Notes: generated by a model from the letters alone, not told the origin. A stretch of DNA of 64,000 bases from Mesobacillus boroniphilus (GCF_018424685.1 NZ_QTKX01000001.1:1612001-1676000), one strand, 5' to 3'; shown: positions 35,679 to 46,215, counted from the stretch's first letter. A program made the numbers and translations.

Positions 35679-36710
35679 TTGCTTCAATTAGAAATGGAAC
35701 CTGCCTTGGAACCTAATGAAACCCGATTGCAACCTTCTTACAGAATGGACCTCAGAAATTATTCAGAAAAGGAATACAATAAGTTTGTAAAATTGAATAC
35801 TGTGAATGATTGGAGCCAGCTAAGCTGGAAAGATGTAGGAAGACCATACGAGGTAACTTCCTTTGCGCAGGAAAAGAAGGACTGGGAAGAAGTCAATCAT
35901 CAAAGTCTTCCGGCGAACATTTCCTGGCAGATGTTCAACAAATCGTTCCACGAATGGTTCGTCAAGGATGTTCCTGCTGAAATGGACAAATCTAAACAAA
36001 ATTTCATGAAGAGCCTTAAGAATTTCAAGCTCACAGAAACAAAGTCTGCGTTAGGTGAAATGATTAGGATACACCTATGGAACTACGCTCACAGGATTGA
36101 GGACGGCATTTGGGACCCGAGGGGCAAACGTGCTTTGTTCGAAGGTCTTGATTTAATCAAGCCAAGAATCCTTTTTCTTGGAGCAGCTGAGGGCTATGAA
36201 GCAATGCAATTAAGTTCAATGTATCCAGGCGGTGACATAGTCTTTGTGGATTACGATCCTTTCTGCAAGGATACAAGGTTTGCGGATTTCCCTGACACTT
36301 ATCCATTTCTGGGAGTCAATCCGTCAACAGGAGGCAACAAAGTCTACCATAAAAGTGATTTTGAGACTGAATACATGGTTGAAGATATTCGCAAGCTCCC
36401 TTTTGGGCGGGAATTTGATATCGTCCTTAGCGTCGGATTACTAGAGCACTTCCCGGATTCTTTAAAAAGCGAAGTCGTTGATTGGCATTCGAGGTTCCTA
36501 AAACCAGGTGGATATATCATAATGACAACACCCAGGGCTCAGTTAAAATCCAAACTGTATTATGAAATAATGGCCGATGTCATGAACCATACATACAGGG
36601 AACTGATGACAGTCGAGCAGATGGGCCTTTATTTATACGAAAATGGTTTGGACATTTTAAGACATGGTTATATCAAAGTCCATAACGGCATCGTAGCACG
36701 GCCTAGATAA
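35679..36710 (+). CDS. SAM-dependent methyltransferase, unknown substrate
   Basis: 343 residues from TTG 35679 (GGGGTG, spacing 7). The first 150 residues are family-specific (KEYNKFVKLNTVNDWSQLSW). The C-terminal Rossmann domain has motif I PRILFLGAAEGYEAMQLSSM, acidic VFVDYDPFCKDTRF, and FDIVLSVGLLEHFPDSLKS. A Methyltransf_11-like enzyme; possible substrates are small molecules or lipids. Single gene with a strong terminator. Confidence 0.82.
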   Translation: MLQLEMEPALEPNETRLQPSYRMDLRNYSEKEYNKFVKLNTVNDWSQLSWKDVGRPYEVTSFAQEKKDWEEVNHQSLPANISWQMFNKSFHEWFVKDVPAEMDKSKQNFMKSLKNFKLTETKSALGEMIRIHLWNYAHRIEDGIWDPRGKRALFEGLDLIKPRILFLGAAEGYEAMQLSSMYPGGDIVFVDYDPFCKDTRFADFPDTYPFLGVNPSTGGNKVYHKSDFETEYMVEDIRKLPFGREFDIVLSVGLLEHFPDSLKSEVVDWHSRFLKPGGYIIMTTPRAQLKSKLYYEIMADVMNHTYRELMTVEQMGLYLYENGLDILRHGYIKVHNGIVARPR

Positions 36711-36737
36711 GCTCAGGCCCTTCTTTAGAAGGGCCTA
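36711..36737 (+). terminator. methyltransferase terminator
   Basis: AGGCCCTTC / GAAGGGCCT stem right after the stop. Confidence 0.8.
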
Positions 36738-36922
36738 TGCATTTTAAAGATCCGATCTCTTTACCGGTTCCTCTTCGTTATTTGTCTGATTACCAGTACT
36801 TGAAGTATATCCTACTCGATAGACAAAATCTTTCTTTTGCTTTAACGCATTTGGCATTTTGTATTGATCACCATTCGATTGGAATTCACCTTTTTGCGAC
36901 ACTTATATCCCTCATTTCCTGC

Positions 36923-37126
36923 TTACTGATGTCCTCGGTTATTGAATTCATCTTCAGCTCCGGACGAGCGCTCAACTTTTCCGCCGATTTCCCCTTCTGC
37001 ATAACTGTCGCTAGCTTGTTCATGTGTCATTGCAAGCCCATTTGAGAGTTCATCATTTTTTTGATAATCCGATGTATCATACATACGCCCTGCAAGTTCA
37101 AGATTTTTGCCTTTATTCTCTTTCAT
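36923..37126 (-). CDS. DUF4025 / YozQ-like small acidic protein
   Basis: 67 residues after AAGGAGGGACTTC. The core DTSDYQKNDELSNGLAMTHE then QASDSYAEGEIGG matches the YozQ-type DUF4025 pattern (DELS.GLA.THEQ.SD.Y.EG). Function unknown, probably sporulation-related. The antisense frame over the same bases is a shadow. Confidence 0.8.
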   Translation of the reverse strand: MKENKGKNLELAGRMYDTSDYQKNDELSNGLAMTHEQASDSYAEGEIGGKVERSSGAEDEFNNRGHQ

Positions 37127-37270
37127 GAAGTCCCTCCTTTCGTACTTAAATTATTTTTTGATATAAGTACGAAAACCATACTTCTGTTTTCAATAGTATT
37201 GAAAACAAAAACCCTTCAAGTAAGAAGGGTTTAATCATCTGCAAATTATAGTAAGTGCTCTTTATCTTCA

Positions 37271-38443
37271 CTAATAACCTGTTCTAAAAGACGTTTTTTT
37301 ATCATCCTGCAACAACCAGACTGTCAGCAATACACCAATTAAAGTGAGTGCAGCAAAAAATATGTACACCCCATAAATACTGAATTCTTCAAAAATGATC
37401 CCGCCGAAGAATGTGAAAAACCAATTGCCCAATCCGTTGCCAACTGCGGAATAAATCGTCACTGCCGTTGCTGTAATATGCAATGGCGTTATATCCCGAA
37501 TATACTGCAAGCCTGCTGGAATAAACAATCCTAGTGAAAAACCCTGAATTACAGCTGAGGCGTATACAAGTGATAAAGCAGGCTCCGTAAAATAAAAAAT
37601 CCATCTAACCAATGAGACAAGAGCTGCAATAAAAGCAACCTGAAGCAGTCCTATTTTACGAATCCAGCTTCCGGCAACCCTCATAAATGGAATCTCGGAT
37701 AACACTGCGATAAGGAATGCGATACCTATACCTGTATATGTGCCACCTCGGTCCTCCACAAACAAACTGAAGTAAAAGTTATTGGCCAGGTTAGGTCCAA
37801 AAACCATGAATGTAACCCCAAGGAAAACAAGAAACTTCTTCATCCGCATTAAATCCTTCATCCCTGAGAAAAGCCCGCTCGGACGTCCCGAAGATTCTTT
37901 TGGCATTTTCACCGAAAAAGCTGCGGAAACCAACAATGTCAGGAAAAAAGTGTAGAATATCACTTGCGGGTTCCACTCGGACAATCTTCCCATCACAAAT
38001 ACAGCCAACCCAAATCCCAGGGATCCAAATAAACGGACATTGCCATAATTGACTCCAGCCTTGCTTGTGTATTTTAAAGAAATACTATCTGATAAAGGAA
38101 TGATTGCGCTTTGAAAAACCGCGAGTATCGTCGCTACAATTATGAACGAAAAAAATCCTTCAAAGAAAATATAACCTAAAGCGGCTATACCTGTTATCAA
38201 AGTAGTTAAAGTGAGCAGCCGATTATGGAAATTTTTCATGTCGGCAAGCATTCCCCAAAACGGCTGGAAGAAAATCATAATAACTGGTCCAATAGACAGG
38301 ATAATGCCAATCTGATATCCATTTAAATTTTCAACTTCGCTTAAGTAAACACTTAATAAAGGAAATAAACTCCCTATGCCAAAAAACACAAAAAGATAAA
38401 AACCTTGCAAAGTAAAGATGTTGCGCTTAACGTGCTTGTCCAT
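37271..38443 (-). CDS. MFS transporter (MFS_1-like / PPP-family type)
   Basis: 390 residues from ATG 38443 (GGAGG, spacing 6) with about twelve hydrophobic segments. Features of the LacY/phenylpropionate-like subgroup: GIGSLFPLLSVYLSEVENLN in the first helix, FFQPFWGMLADMKNFHNRLL as the A-type loop, and NYGNVRLFGSLGFGLAVFVM in helix 4-5. The second half has IPFMRVAGSWIRKIG. Substrate unknown (B. subtilis YwbF-like). Single gene. Confidence 0.88.
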   Translation of the reverse strand: MDKHVKRNIFTLQGFYLFVFFGIGSLFPLLSVYLSEVENLNGYQIGIILSIGPVIMIFFQPFWGMLADMKNFHNRLLTLTTLITGIAALGYIFFEGFFSFIIVATILAVFQSAIIPLSDSISLKYTSKAGVNYGNVRLFGSLGFGLAVFVMGRLSEWNPQVIFYTFFLTLLVSAAFSVKMPKESSGRPSGLFSGMKDLMRMKKFLVFLGVTFMVFGPNLANNFYFSLFVEDRGGTYTGIGIAFLIAVLSEIPFMRVAGSWIRKIGLLQVAFIAALVSLVRWIFYFTEPALSLVYASAVIQGFSLGLFIPAGLQYIRDITPLHITATAVTIYSAVGNGLGNWFFTFFGGIIFEEFSIYGVYIFFAALTLIGVLLTVWLLQDDKKTSFRTGY

Positions 38444-38651
38444 TTGCATCCTCCGTACTGACAATTATAGAGTTATATTTTACCACTATTTCAATATAAG
38501 AATAGATCATTTCGTTTTATGCATGATAAAAGAATAAATAAAGCGTTTTCAATTATCGTATGTCATGTTAAAATAATGTTGCTATTGAGTGATCAGACGT
38601 CTGCTCACTGAAAAATTCATTAACCATCTTGCCATAAAAGGCGGTGAAAAC

Positions 38652-38822
38652 ATGAAAGAAATCATCTTAAGCTTAGTTGCTGGTTTAGCAGTAGGAGTCC
38701 TTTTTAAATTTCTGAAACTTCCTCTTCCAGCACCTCCAGTTCTAGCGGGTGTCCTGGGGATTGTGGGGGTTTATTTAGGTGGAGTTGTCGGAGAATGGAT
38801 CTTGAATTCCTTTAAAGGATGA
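38652..38822 (+). CDS. XapX domain small membrane protein
   Basis: 56 residues from ATG 38652. Almost entirely two hydrophobic segments (ILSLVAGLAVGVLFKFLKLP, PAPPVLAGVLGIVGVYLGGV), with the XapX consensus G-x-x-VG-x-x-F-x-x-x-x-x-P-x-PAPP. Unknown function. Monocistronic. Confidence 0.88.
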   Translation: MKEIILSLVAGLAVGVLFKFLKLPLPAPPVLAGVLGIVGVYLGGVVGEWILNSFKG

Positions 38823-39251
38823 CAGGAACAGCTTTAGCATAGGCTCTTTTCGTATCTTTATAGTATTCAACTTTTAAAAAATACGTATTAAAATGCCTGC
38901 CAGCTCGGAAAGCTTGGACGAACAGAGCCCGATGCCCATAAATCGTGGCTTCTTTAAATAGAACTATCCACTGCGGCGAATACAGAGATAGCAAAAATCC
39001 ACGGATAGCTCCGCGGATTTTTTAATTTCTTTTCATTCGTTTTAATGCATTTTGTCCACACACTGATTGGGATGTTATCTTCTACGACGTTACTTTTTTT
39101 ATCGAACTGCTATCATCAACATTGCGCTTTTTATCATAAAGATGAATAGGGGAAACCCCTTAGAAGTTCAGAAGAACGTTGCCATACCGAAAAAGAAGAG
39201 CCCTTTATAAGAAAGGCTCTCCTTGCAAGTAAATAGAATGATTAAATTTTG
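38823..39251. other. gap with two terminator hairpins
   Basis: No gene seen; a 60-residue minus-strand frame at 38812-38994 starts right at a hairpin and lacks a ribosome site. AAATCCnCGG / CCGnGGATTT at 38994-39023 fits a plus-strand terminator. AAGAGCC / GGCTCTT at 39193-39221 terminates the MutS2-like gene. Confidence 0.6.
39193..39221 (-). terminator. terminator of the MutS2-like gene
   Basis: Minus-strand AGAGCC / GGGCTCT stem followed by TCTTTTTC. Confidence 0.7.
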
Positions 39252-41180
39252 TCAAAAATCATCACGTTTAACACTTTCTTCAATATGTTTTTTACTCATC
39301 TGGTTCAGCAGCTTTCGGTGCTCCTTGGATTCGAAGATAATACTGAAATCATAATCTTCAGGATAAAGCTCTGATGCAGGCAGATTCAGCTTCAGTCGTT
39401 TATAATTTACCTCGATTTTACCGTCCCTGACCTGGACGAGATAATTCCCCTGTCTGTCTGGCCCTTTAAAGATCACTCCCAGCTCTCCTATACTTAAGAC
39501 ATGTACACTATCCCCCATTTCAAATCGCGTTACCTGTTTCTTCGAAATTGCTGAAGACTTCTTTCTCTTGTGCCTGTTTGCAATGATTTGCTGCTCTCTT
39601 GCTTTCAACGCCGCAGGGTCATTTGTAAATAACGCTGTATAATCCTTCTCAGATTTGTAGGTTATCGTATGCGCCCGTTCGATCAGCTTCGGATGGATAC
39701 CAAGCTTCAGTGCAATGGCAAAAGCCTGGCTGTCCCCGCCTTTTCCGATACGCAGGCGGTAAGTAGGCTTAAGTGTCTCAAGGTCAAATTCCATTGAACC
39801 ATTCATGAAATCCTCATGATTGTCAGCAAAATCTTTGATCTCGCTGTAATGAGTTGTTGCGAATATGGTCGCCCCTTTATTGTTCAGATTCTCAAGGATA
39901 GCTGTAGCTAGGCCCATCCCTTCTCCCGGGTCAGTTCCTGAGCCTAATTCATCAAGAAGGACAAGCGTCTTGTCATTGGTTTCCTTCAATATTTCTATGA
40001 TATTGACAATTCTGGAACTGAAAGTACTCAGATTCTGTTCGATGCTTTGACCATCTCCTATATCGACAAGCACTTTATGAAAAATACCGGCAGTGCTCCC
40101 CTCTTGAACCGGCAGAAGCAATCCGCTTTGTGCCATTAACGACAGCAGTCCTGCTGTCTTGATGGACACTGTTTTCCCGCCTGTATTCGGTCCTGTAATG
40201 ACAAGAGCATGATAGTCTGTTCCAATTTCAATCGTTAACGGAACTGCTTTTTCGCCAAGAAGCGGATGTCGTGCTTCGTTAAATAGAATGATTGGATCGT
40301 CATGGATCGCTACTCTTTTTGCATCAATAGACCGGCAGTATTTTGCTTTTGAAAACAGATAGTCATAATGGACCATAGTCTCAATAGCAATCCGAATCTC
40401 CTTCTCTTTCCCCTCAGCCAGACCAGTCAAGGCGAACAGCACTTTTTCCACTTCAGCTTGTTCTTCTAAATAAAGCCATTCCATCTGATCCTGAAACGAG
40501 CCAATTTCTTCGGGTTCAACAAAAAGAGTGGAACCAGATGCGGATGTATCAAGCACTGAACCTCTTACCTTGCCGCGATATTCCTTCTTCACTGGAACCA
40601 CATACCTGCCGTTTCTCTGGCTAATGACAGCCTCTTGAAGAAATGGTTTTATTTTTGCAGATTTCAGGAGCTGGTTAAGCCTCTCCTTTAAACGTTCTTC
40701 CTGGATTCCAATTTGTTTCCGTACCTTCAACAGGTCCCTTGATGCGTAATCATCAATTTGGCCATTTCGAATACATCTTTGTATCTCAGCAGCAAGATCG
40801 GGAAGTTCTTCAATCGCATATACATACGCAGAAACTCTAGGAGCGCAATACTCCTTATCTTTCATAAAACGTCGTATCTTATTGCAGGTTTCCAGGAATG
40901 ACAGCAGCAGCACCAGTTGTTCTGTCCGTAGCGGTATTCCCTTGTTAAAGCCTTTAAGAACCGTTTCCATCCCTTCAAGACCGTGGATTGGAACACTGGA
41001 ACTAATCTTGAGAATTTCAATTGCTTCAGAGACTTCCTCCTGCCATGATGTAATTTGTTGCATATTGATGGAAGGCTGCATTTCCCTTGCTTTTATTCGC
41101 CCTGATTCAGTCAAAGCAAAGCCGGCGATCTCTTCCTTAATTTTGTCGTAACCAAGAACGGTAAACGTTTGTTCGTTCAA
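39252..41180 (-). CDS. MutS2-like ATPase lacking the Smr nuclease domain
   Basis: 642 residues from TTG 41180 (AGGAGG, spacing 8). The helical core and clamp (RNGRYVVPVKKEYRGKVRGS, DTSASGSTLFVEPEEIGSFQ) are typical of MutS2. The ABC ATPase has Walker A GPNTGGKT (about residue 330), ST-rich signature NLSTFSSRI and Walker B TLVLLDELGSGTDPGEG. It ends after a KOW-like segment (VHVLSIGELGVIFKGPDRQG) without the C-terminal Smr domain of canonical MutS2 (about 780 residues). MutS2 (RqcU) of B. subtilis splits collided ribosomes, so a role on ribosomes is as likely as one on DNA. A leader peptide and two terminators lie upstream. Confidence 0.88.
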   Translation of the reverse strand: MNEQTFTVLGYDKIKEEIAGFALTESGRIKAREMQPSINMQQITSWQEEVSEAIEILKISSSVPIHGLEGMETVLKGFNKGIPLRTEQLVLLLSFLETCNKIRRFMKDKEYCAPRVSAYVYAIEELPDLAAEIQRCIRNGQIDDYASRDLLKVRKQIGIQEERLKERLNQLLKSAKIKPFLQEAVISQRNGRYVVPVKKEYRGKVRGSVLDTSASGSTLFVEPEEIGSFQDQMEWLYLEEQAEVEKVLFALTGLAEGKEKEIRIAIETMVHYDYLFSKAKYCRSIDAKRVAIHDDPIILFNEARHPLLGEKAVPLTIEIGTDYHALVITGPNTGGKTVSIKTAGLLSLMAQSGLLLPVQEGSTAGIFHKVLVDIGDGQSIEQNLSTFSSRIVNIIEILKETNDKTLVLLDELGSGTDPGEGMGLATAILENLNNKGATIFATTHYSEIKDFADNHEDFMNGSMEFDLETLKPTYRLRIGKGGDSQAFAIALKLGIHPKLIERAHTITYKSEKDYTALFTNDPAALKAREQQIIANRHKRKKSSAISKKQVTRFEMGDSVHVLSIGELGVIFKGPDRQGNYLVQVRDGKIEVNYKRLKLNLPASELYPEDYDFSIIFESKEHRKLLNQMSKKHIEESVKRDDF

Positions 41181-41204
41181 ATTTTACTCCTCCTTAAATT
41201 TCCG

Positions 41205-41325
41205 AAAAGCGCAAGCGCCTTGTCCAGCCCCGACAAGCGTTGGAGGCCGATCAATAAAGCCGTTTTTTGACTTCACCTGAGCGGACCGAAACGACTCGAG
41301 GGGCTACGCGCTGGAGCTGGACACT
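41205..41325. repeat. GC-rich dispersed repeat element, short copy
   Basis: Shares AGCCCCGACAAGCG, GACTTCACCTGAGCGGACCG and GAGGGGCTACGCGCTGGAGC-type pieces with 25700-26085. Its ends are roughly inverted (TTGTCCAGC at left, GCTGGACA at right). It lies between the leader terminators and the ribosome site of the MutS2-like gene. Confidence 0.75.
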
Positions 41326-41365
41326 AATCGTGGTACAAATAACTTAAATTTTTTATAAATTAAAA

Positions 41366-41662
41366 AAGCCGCAATGGAACAAAGTCCACAGCGGCTTCTA
41401 CAAATGCCTTGCAGTCATGGCTGCAGGCATTCCCTTCCAAAAGAAAAAGCTGTGTACAAGTACACAGCTTCTGCTCACGGATATCAAGCATGCTTTACTA
41501 TGTTCATTGTTCTTAACATTCAATCCAGCACACAGTTAAATAAACCTATTATAGGCCTAAAAAAAGTCCAGATTGACCGTATGAAATTAACGGTTTAGTT
41601 AAGAACGACACCTAACATAAAACATACTCCTTAAATAAAAAATTATCTTCTACAATAGATTA
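41366..41662 (-). promoter_or_regulatory. attenuator-like leader of the MutS2-like gene
   Basis: Minus strand, in order: promoter (-35 TTGACT 41681-41686, 18 bp, -10 TAATCT 41657-41662), SD AAGGAG (41627-41632), 7-codon leader ORF (41595-41618), terminator hairpin 41447-41470 with T run, hairpin 41404-41430, terminator 41366-41397 with T run. GTTCTTAAC in the leader ORF is complementary to GTTAAGAAC at 41509-41517. CTGTGTGC at 41528-41535 can pair with the 3' arm of the first terminator (GTACACAG), a plausible antiterminator. Confidence 0.65.
41595..41618 (-). CDS. leader peptide MLGVVLN
   Basis: ATG 41618 with AAGGAG exactly eight bases upstream and TAA at 41595-41597: seven residues. Its last three sense codons form one arm of a 9-bp duplex with downstream leader sequence, as in translational attenuators. 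No antibiotic or amino-acid specificity can be read from the peptide. Confidence 0.6.
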   Translation of the reverse strand: MLGVVLN

Positions 41663-41758
41663 CTTTCTCTACACCCATTTAGTCAACCTCATTTATCCAA
41701 TTAAAAGGAAAATTTTAATAAATCCAACATTCTTAAAGTAATGTTCACATTTTCTCTA

Positions 41759-41789
41759 TTGACCTCTTGTTTATATTTCATTTTAAATT
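41759..41789 (+). promoter_or_regulatory. fnr promoter
   Basis: -35 TTGACC at 41759-41764, 18-bp spacer, -10 TTAAAT at 41783-41788, about 35 bases before the fnr start. Confidence 0.55.
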
Positions 41790-41823
41790 AGGATAAACAA
41801 CGGACGGAAAAGGTGGAGATTGT

Positions 41824-42525
41824 GTGGCCGGCCAGGAGAATCAAAATAATTTAACATATGAGATGAGCGAATTAATAAAAGCATCAGAAAAAATCATTAA
41901 ATTTAAAAAAGGTTCTTTTTTATTCCGCGAAGGGCAGGAAGCAAAAGAAATGTTTGTTATTCTGTCCGGTAAGGTACAAATTTCAAAAATGAACGCGGAA
42001 GGCAAGGAATTGTATTTAAGATTATGTAATAAAAACGATATTGTAGGCGAACTAACTCTTTTTACAGCAGGTCCTCGATATTTATTTAATGCAAGAGTAG
42101 TTGAAGATGGTGAAGCTGCAGCGGTAAATATCGAGACCCTAGAACAAACGTTGTTCAACAATAGCCGTCTTGCTTACCAATTCCTAAAATGGATGAATGA
42201 CCATATTCGAAAAACCATTACTAAATTCCGGGATCTTGTCCTGCACGGCAAAAAAGGTGCCTTGTATTCTACGCTGATCAGGCTGAGCAATAGTTATGGC
42301 ATCGAAGAAGATGATGGCATCCATATTAATGTACCAATTACGAACCAGGATTTAGCAAATTATTGTGGAACTGCCAGGGAGAGCGTCAGCCGTATGCTCG
42401 GAGAATTACGTGATGAAGGAATCATCTCCATACACAGAAAAAGAATTATCATCCATGATTTACTTTTCCTAAAACAACAAATCGACTGTGAAAATTGTCC
42501 GATAGAATTTTGTAATATTGAGTGA
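41824..42525 (+). CDS. fnr: Fnr, oxygen-responsive CRP-family regulator
   Basis: 233 residues from GTG 41824. An N-terminal cyclic-nucleotide-type beta-barrel (FKKGSFLFREGQEAKEMFVI) is followed by a long dimer helix and a C-terminal HTH (NQDLANYCGTARESVSRMLG). At the extreme C-terminus IDCENCPIEFCNIE gives Cys222-x2-Cys225-x4-Cys230, the same spacing as the C-terminal [4Fe-4S] ligands of B. subtilis Fnr (E. coli FNR uses the N-terminus). It activates anaerobic genes when oxygen is absent. The pfl and formate dehydrogenase genes are natural candidates in this window. Confidence 0.92.
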   Translation: MAGQENQNNLTYEMSELIKASEKIIKFKKGSFLFREGQEAKEMFVILSGKVQISKMNAEGKELYLRLCNKNDIVGELTLFTAGPRYLFNARVVEDGEAAAVNIETLEQTLFNNSRLAYQFLKWMNDHIRKTITKFRDLVLHGKKGALYSTLIRLSNSYGIEEDDGIHINVPITNQDLANYCGTARESVSRMLGELRDEGIISIHRKRIIIHDLLFLKQQIDCENCPIEFCNIE

Positions 42526-42855
42526 ATTTGAAAAAGGAAAACACTTTGGGTTTATAAAAATATTCGAGAATGACTGATAGCACCAAGGAGGTAAGGATAC
42601 AGCCATACCCATCTCTGCTCCGGAAACAGCTCCCTGCCGCTCCCCCTTCCCTGGCGGCTTCTGTGCGCAATGGTGCCGATTGCCAGATCTCTTGAAAAAT
42701 GTTCGTAGCTTTTAATGCGTTCATAAGCCAGGGTCCTATCATCACACCGGGCATGCCATAATTTTTTCGAAGTTGCTATATTAAACATAGTTCACACAAT
42801 GTCCATATGATTTTCCTCGTATTTTTTATATCTTTATAAGGGGGAGGATTGTGTT
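42526..42855. other. gap with GC-richer unassigned patch
   Basis: About 42590-42760 is noticeably richer in G+C than the neighbours. Two overlapping minus-strand frames (78 and 101 codons) cover it, neither with a good ribosome site nor a known motif. It may be a gene remnant or an unrecognised RNA. Confidence 0.4.
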
Positions 42856-43455
42856 ATGAAAAAAATCTATCTTATCAGCTCACTTATTGTGTTAATAGGG
42901 ATTACATCAGGAATCTCATTTTTTCTAATCCGGGATGCCAATGCACAAATTCCGGAGGATATCACGCTTGTAACCATGGATGAAGAAAACTATACTTTTG
43001 GAGAAGAAACAGAGACGATTAAGCTTGTGGAATTCATTTATACTCATTGTCCTGATATCTGCCCAACGACAACACAAAAAATGAACCTGCTGCGTAAAGA
43101 CTTGATAAAAGAAGGAGTTTACGGTAAGGAAGTACAATTTGTTACTATTACAATTGATCCGTACCGAGATACCCCTGAAGTTTTAAGAAAGTATATGGAT
43201 AATTTCGGACTTGAAAATGATGGAAATTGGATATTCTTGACTGGTGATCCCGCCGAAATTTTGGAAGAACAACAGAAAATCAAACAGGTTGCCGATACAT
43301 TCCAATTTCAGTATCGTGACCCAGGGAACGGGTTTTACGTCCACAGTACATTTACTTACTTGATTGATGAGAATAATAAATTCATAAAAAAATTCCCGAT
43401 GGGGGAAGATTTCAATAAAGATGAAGTGTTCGAAGAAATCATGGACGAAATATAA
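42856..43455 (+). CDS. SCO1/SenC-family copper/thiol protein
   Basis: 199 residues after GGGAGG. A membrane anchor (about residues 3-24) is followed by a thioredoxin fold facing the outside. The CxxxC copper site is THCPDIC (Cys65, Cys69) and the third ligand is His163 in FYVHSTFTYLID. Family members assemble the CuA centre of cytochrome c oxidase (B. subtilis YpmQ). It follows fnr, but a long gap argues for separate transcription. Confidence 0.92.
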   Translation: MKKIYLISSLIVLIGITSGISFFLIRDANAQIPEDITLVTMDEENYTFGEETETIKLVEFIYTHCPDICPTTTQKMNLLRKDLIKEGVYGKEVQFVTITIDPYRDTPEVLRKYMDNFGLENDGNWIFLTGDPAEILEEQQKIKQVADTFQFQYRDPGNGFYVHSTFTYLIDENNKFIKKFPMGEDFNKDEVFEEIMDEI

Positions 43456-43463
43456 GCATGCAA

Positions 43464-43491
43464 AAAAGCGGTTGATTGCACCGCTTTTTTG
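43464..43491. terminator. terminator after the SCO gene
   Basis: AAAAAAGCGGT / ACCGCTTTTTT stem, usable in both directions. Confidence 0.85.
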
Positions 43492-43572
43492 TTTTCTATT
43501 TATTAGTCTTATTATGATTTTCCTGATGACCACTTTAATCGTCTGCACAATGAGGAGAAGCCTGTCTATCAC

Positions 43573-43710
43573 TTAATGTGAATTCACTGTAGTGGGATGT
43601 TTCTCTGTTTTTTGCAGGGAGAAAAATTCTGATTTTGGCTTAGTGAAGCTGACTTTAATCCCTGATTCTTTTAGGCGGTTAACAAAATCAACCAGCTGCT
43701 TTTTAGCCAT
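43573..43710 (-). CDS. 45-residue basic protein, unknown
   Basis: ATG 43710 with AAAGGAG upstream (spacing 7). Sequence MAKKQLVDFVNRLKESGIKV, then a basic/polar tail rich in Lys and Thr. The N-terminal amphipathic helix suggests a binding surface. No family recognised. Convergent with the SCO gene. Confidence 0.6.
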   Translation of the reverse strand: MAKKQLVDFVNRLKESGIKVSFTKPKSEFFSLQKTEKHPTTVNSH

Positions 43711-44045
43711 TTCAAAAACTCCTTTTATCCATCTTTGTCTATTATTATTTTACATGAAAAATATGAAAAATGTGTGAAAACGAGCAAAAAAATTGACATC
43801 AGCTAACAAAAAAAATTATAAATTTCCCAATGGACGCTACGTCGACACTGTGATAATAAGGTACAATTCATCCGATTACTTACTACTCTCGCCTTTTCCC
43901 ATTTTGATCTCAATAAAAACACCATTCCACAAAAAAACGTTCTCATTCACCTTATTTCCTGCCATCACCCATAAAAAGAATTCGCTCATAGCATTTAAAC
44001 ATGTTATAATCTTTGGGATATATATTAATGGAGGCTACTAAATAA
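43711..44045. other. upstream region of the YkpA-like gene
   Basis: AT-rich, no gene. TATAAT near 44006 with TTCGCT 18 bp upstream is a likely promoter for the gene at 44046. I see no attenuator hairpin here, unlike the other ABC-F gene. Confidence 0.5.
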
Positions 44046-45665
<1,620 letters not shown>

Positions 45666-45666
45666 T

Positions 45667-45703
45667 ATACCCCCCCTCAGGAGATCCCGAGGGGGGTTCT
45701 GCT
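45667..45703 (+). terminator. ykpA-like gene terminator
   Basis: ACCCCCCTC / GAGGGGGGT stem directly after the stop. Confidence 0.88.
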
Positions 45704-45716
45704 TTGTTATATAAAC

Positions 45717-45851
45717 TTAATCTTTTTTCTGCTTCTTTCGTGATGAAGAAGCCTGCCTGCTCCCTGTTTCACTTACTGTAGTCCCCTGTCCTTCAACCTG
45801 TGATGAATTCAACCCAATGGTCGAAGGATCCTTTTTCCTTTTATTACTCAT
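45717..45851 (-). CDS. 44-residue basic hydrophilic protein (YuzL-like?)
   Basis: ATG 45851 after GGGAGGTG. Lys-rich ends with a Ser/Thr/Gly middle: MSNKRKKDPSTIGLNSSQVE and GQGTTVSETGSRQASSSRKK. This pattern fits small bacillar proteins such as YuzL or minor spore proteins; the assignment is tentative. Confidence 0.65.
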   Translation of the reverse strand: MSNKRKKDPSTIGLNSSQVEGQGTTVSETGSRQASSSRKKQKKD

Positions 45852-45954
45852 GGCTGCACCTCCCATTGGTAATTAGTATGCCCTTCTATTGTCTGGTGAT
45901 TGGAATATTTTATACCTGCGCCGGACAACTTAAATTAGTGAGGAGGTGTTATTG

Positions 45955-46206
45955 ATGGCAAGAGTTGGTGTAGAACAATCGCTTACTAACATTTCGGAAG
46001 CTTTGCGTGAAAGAGGCCATGACGTCGTTGAATTGCGCTCTGAAGCTGATGTACAGGGCTGTGATTGCTGCGTGGTTTCTGGTATCGATTCAAATGTAAT
46101 GGGAATGCAGGATGTGTCGATCCAAGGATCAGTCATTGAGGCAAATGGCCTTTCCGCTGACGAGGTTTGCAGCCAAATTGATCAAAAAACCGGACAGAAT
46201 CAATAG
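45955..46206 (+). CDS. ykuS: UPF0180 protein YkuS
   Basis: 83 residues after [28 protein letters not shown] then [20 protein letters not shown] and [20 protein letters not shown] match the UPF0180/YkuS family along its length. Function unknown. A terminator at 46216-46240 closes it. Confidence 0.93.
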   Translation: MARVGVEQSLTNISEALRERGHDVVELRSEADVQGCDCCVVSGIDSNVMGMQDVSIQGSVIEANGLSADEVCSQIDQKTGQNQ

Positions 46207-46215
46207 TATTAATGA

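Noticed and set aside
36737..37045. 102-codon plus-strand frame
   Set aside because: Overlaps the YozQ-like gene on the other strand, which has a strong ribosome site and a family match.
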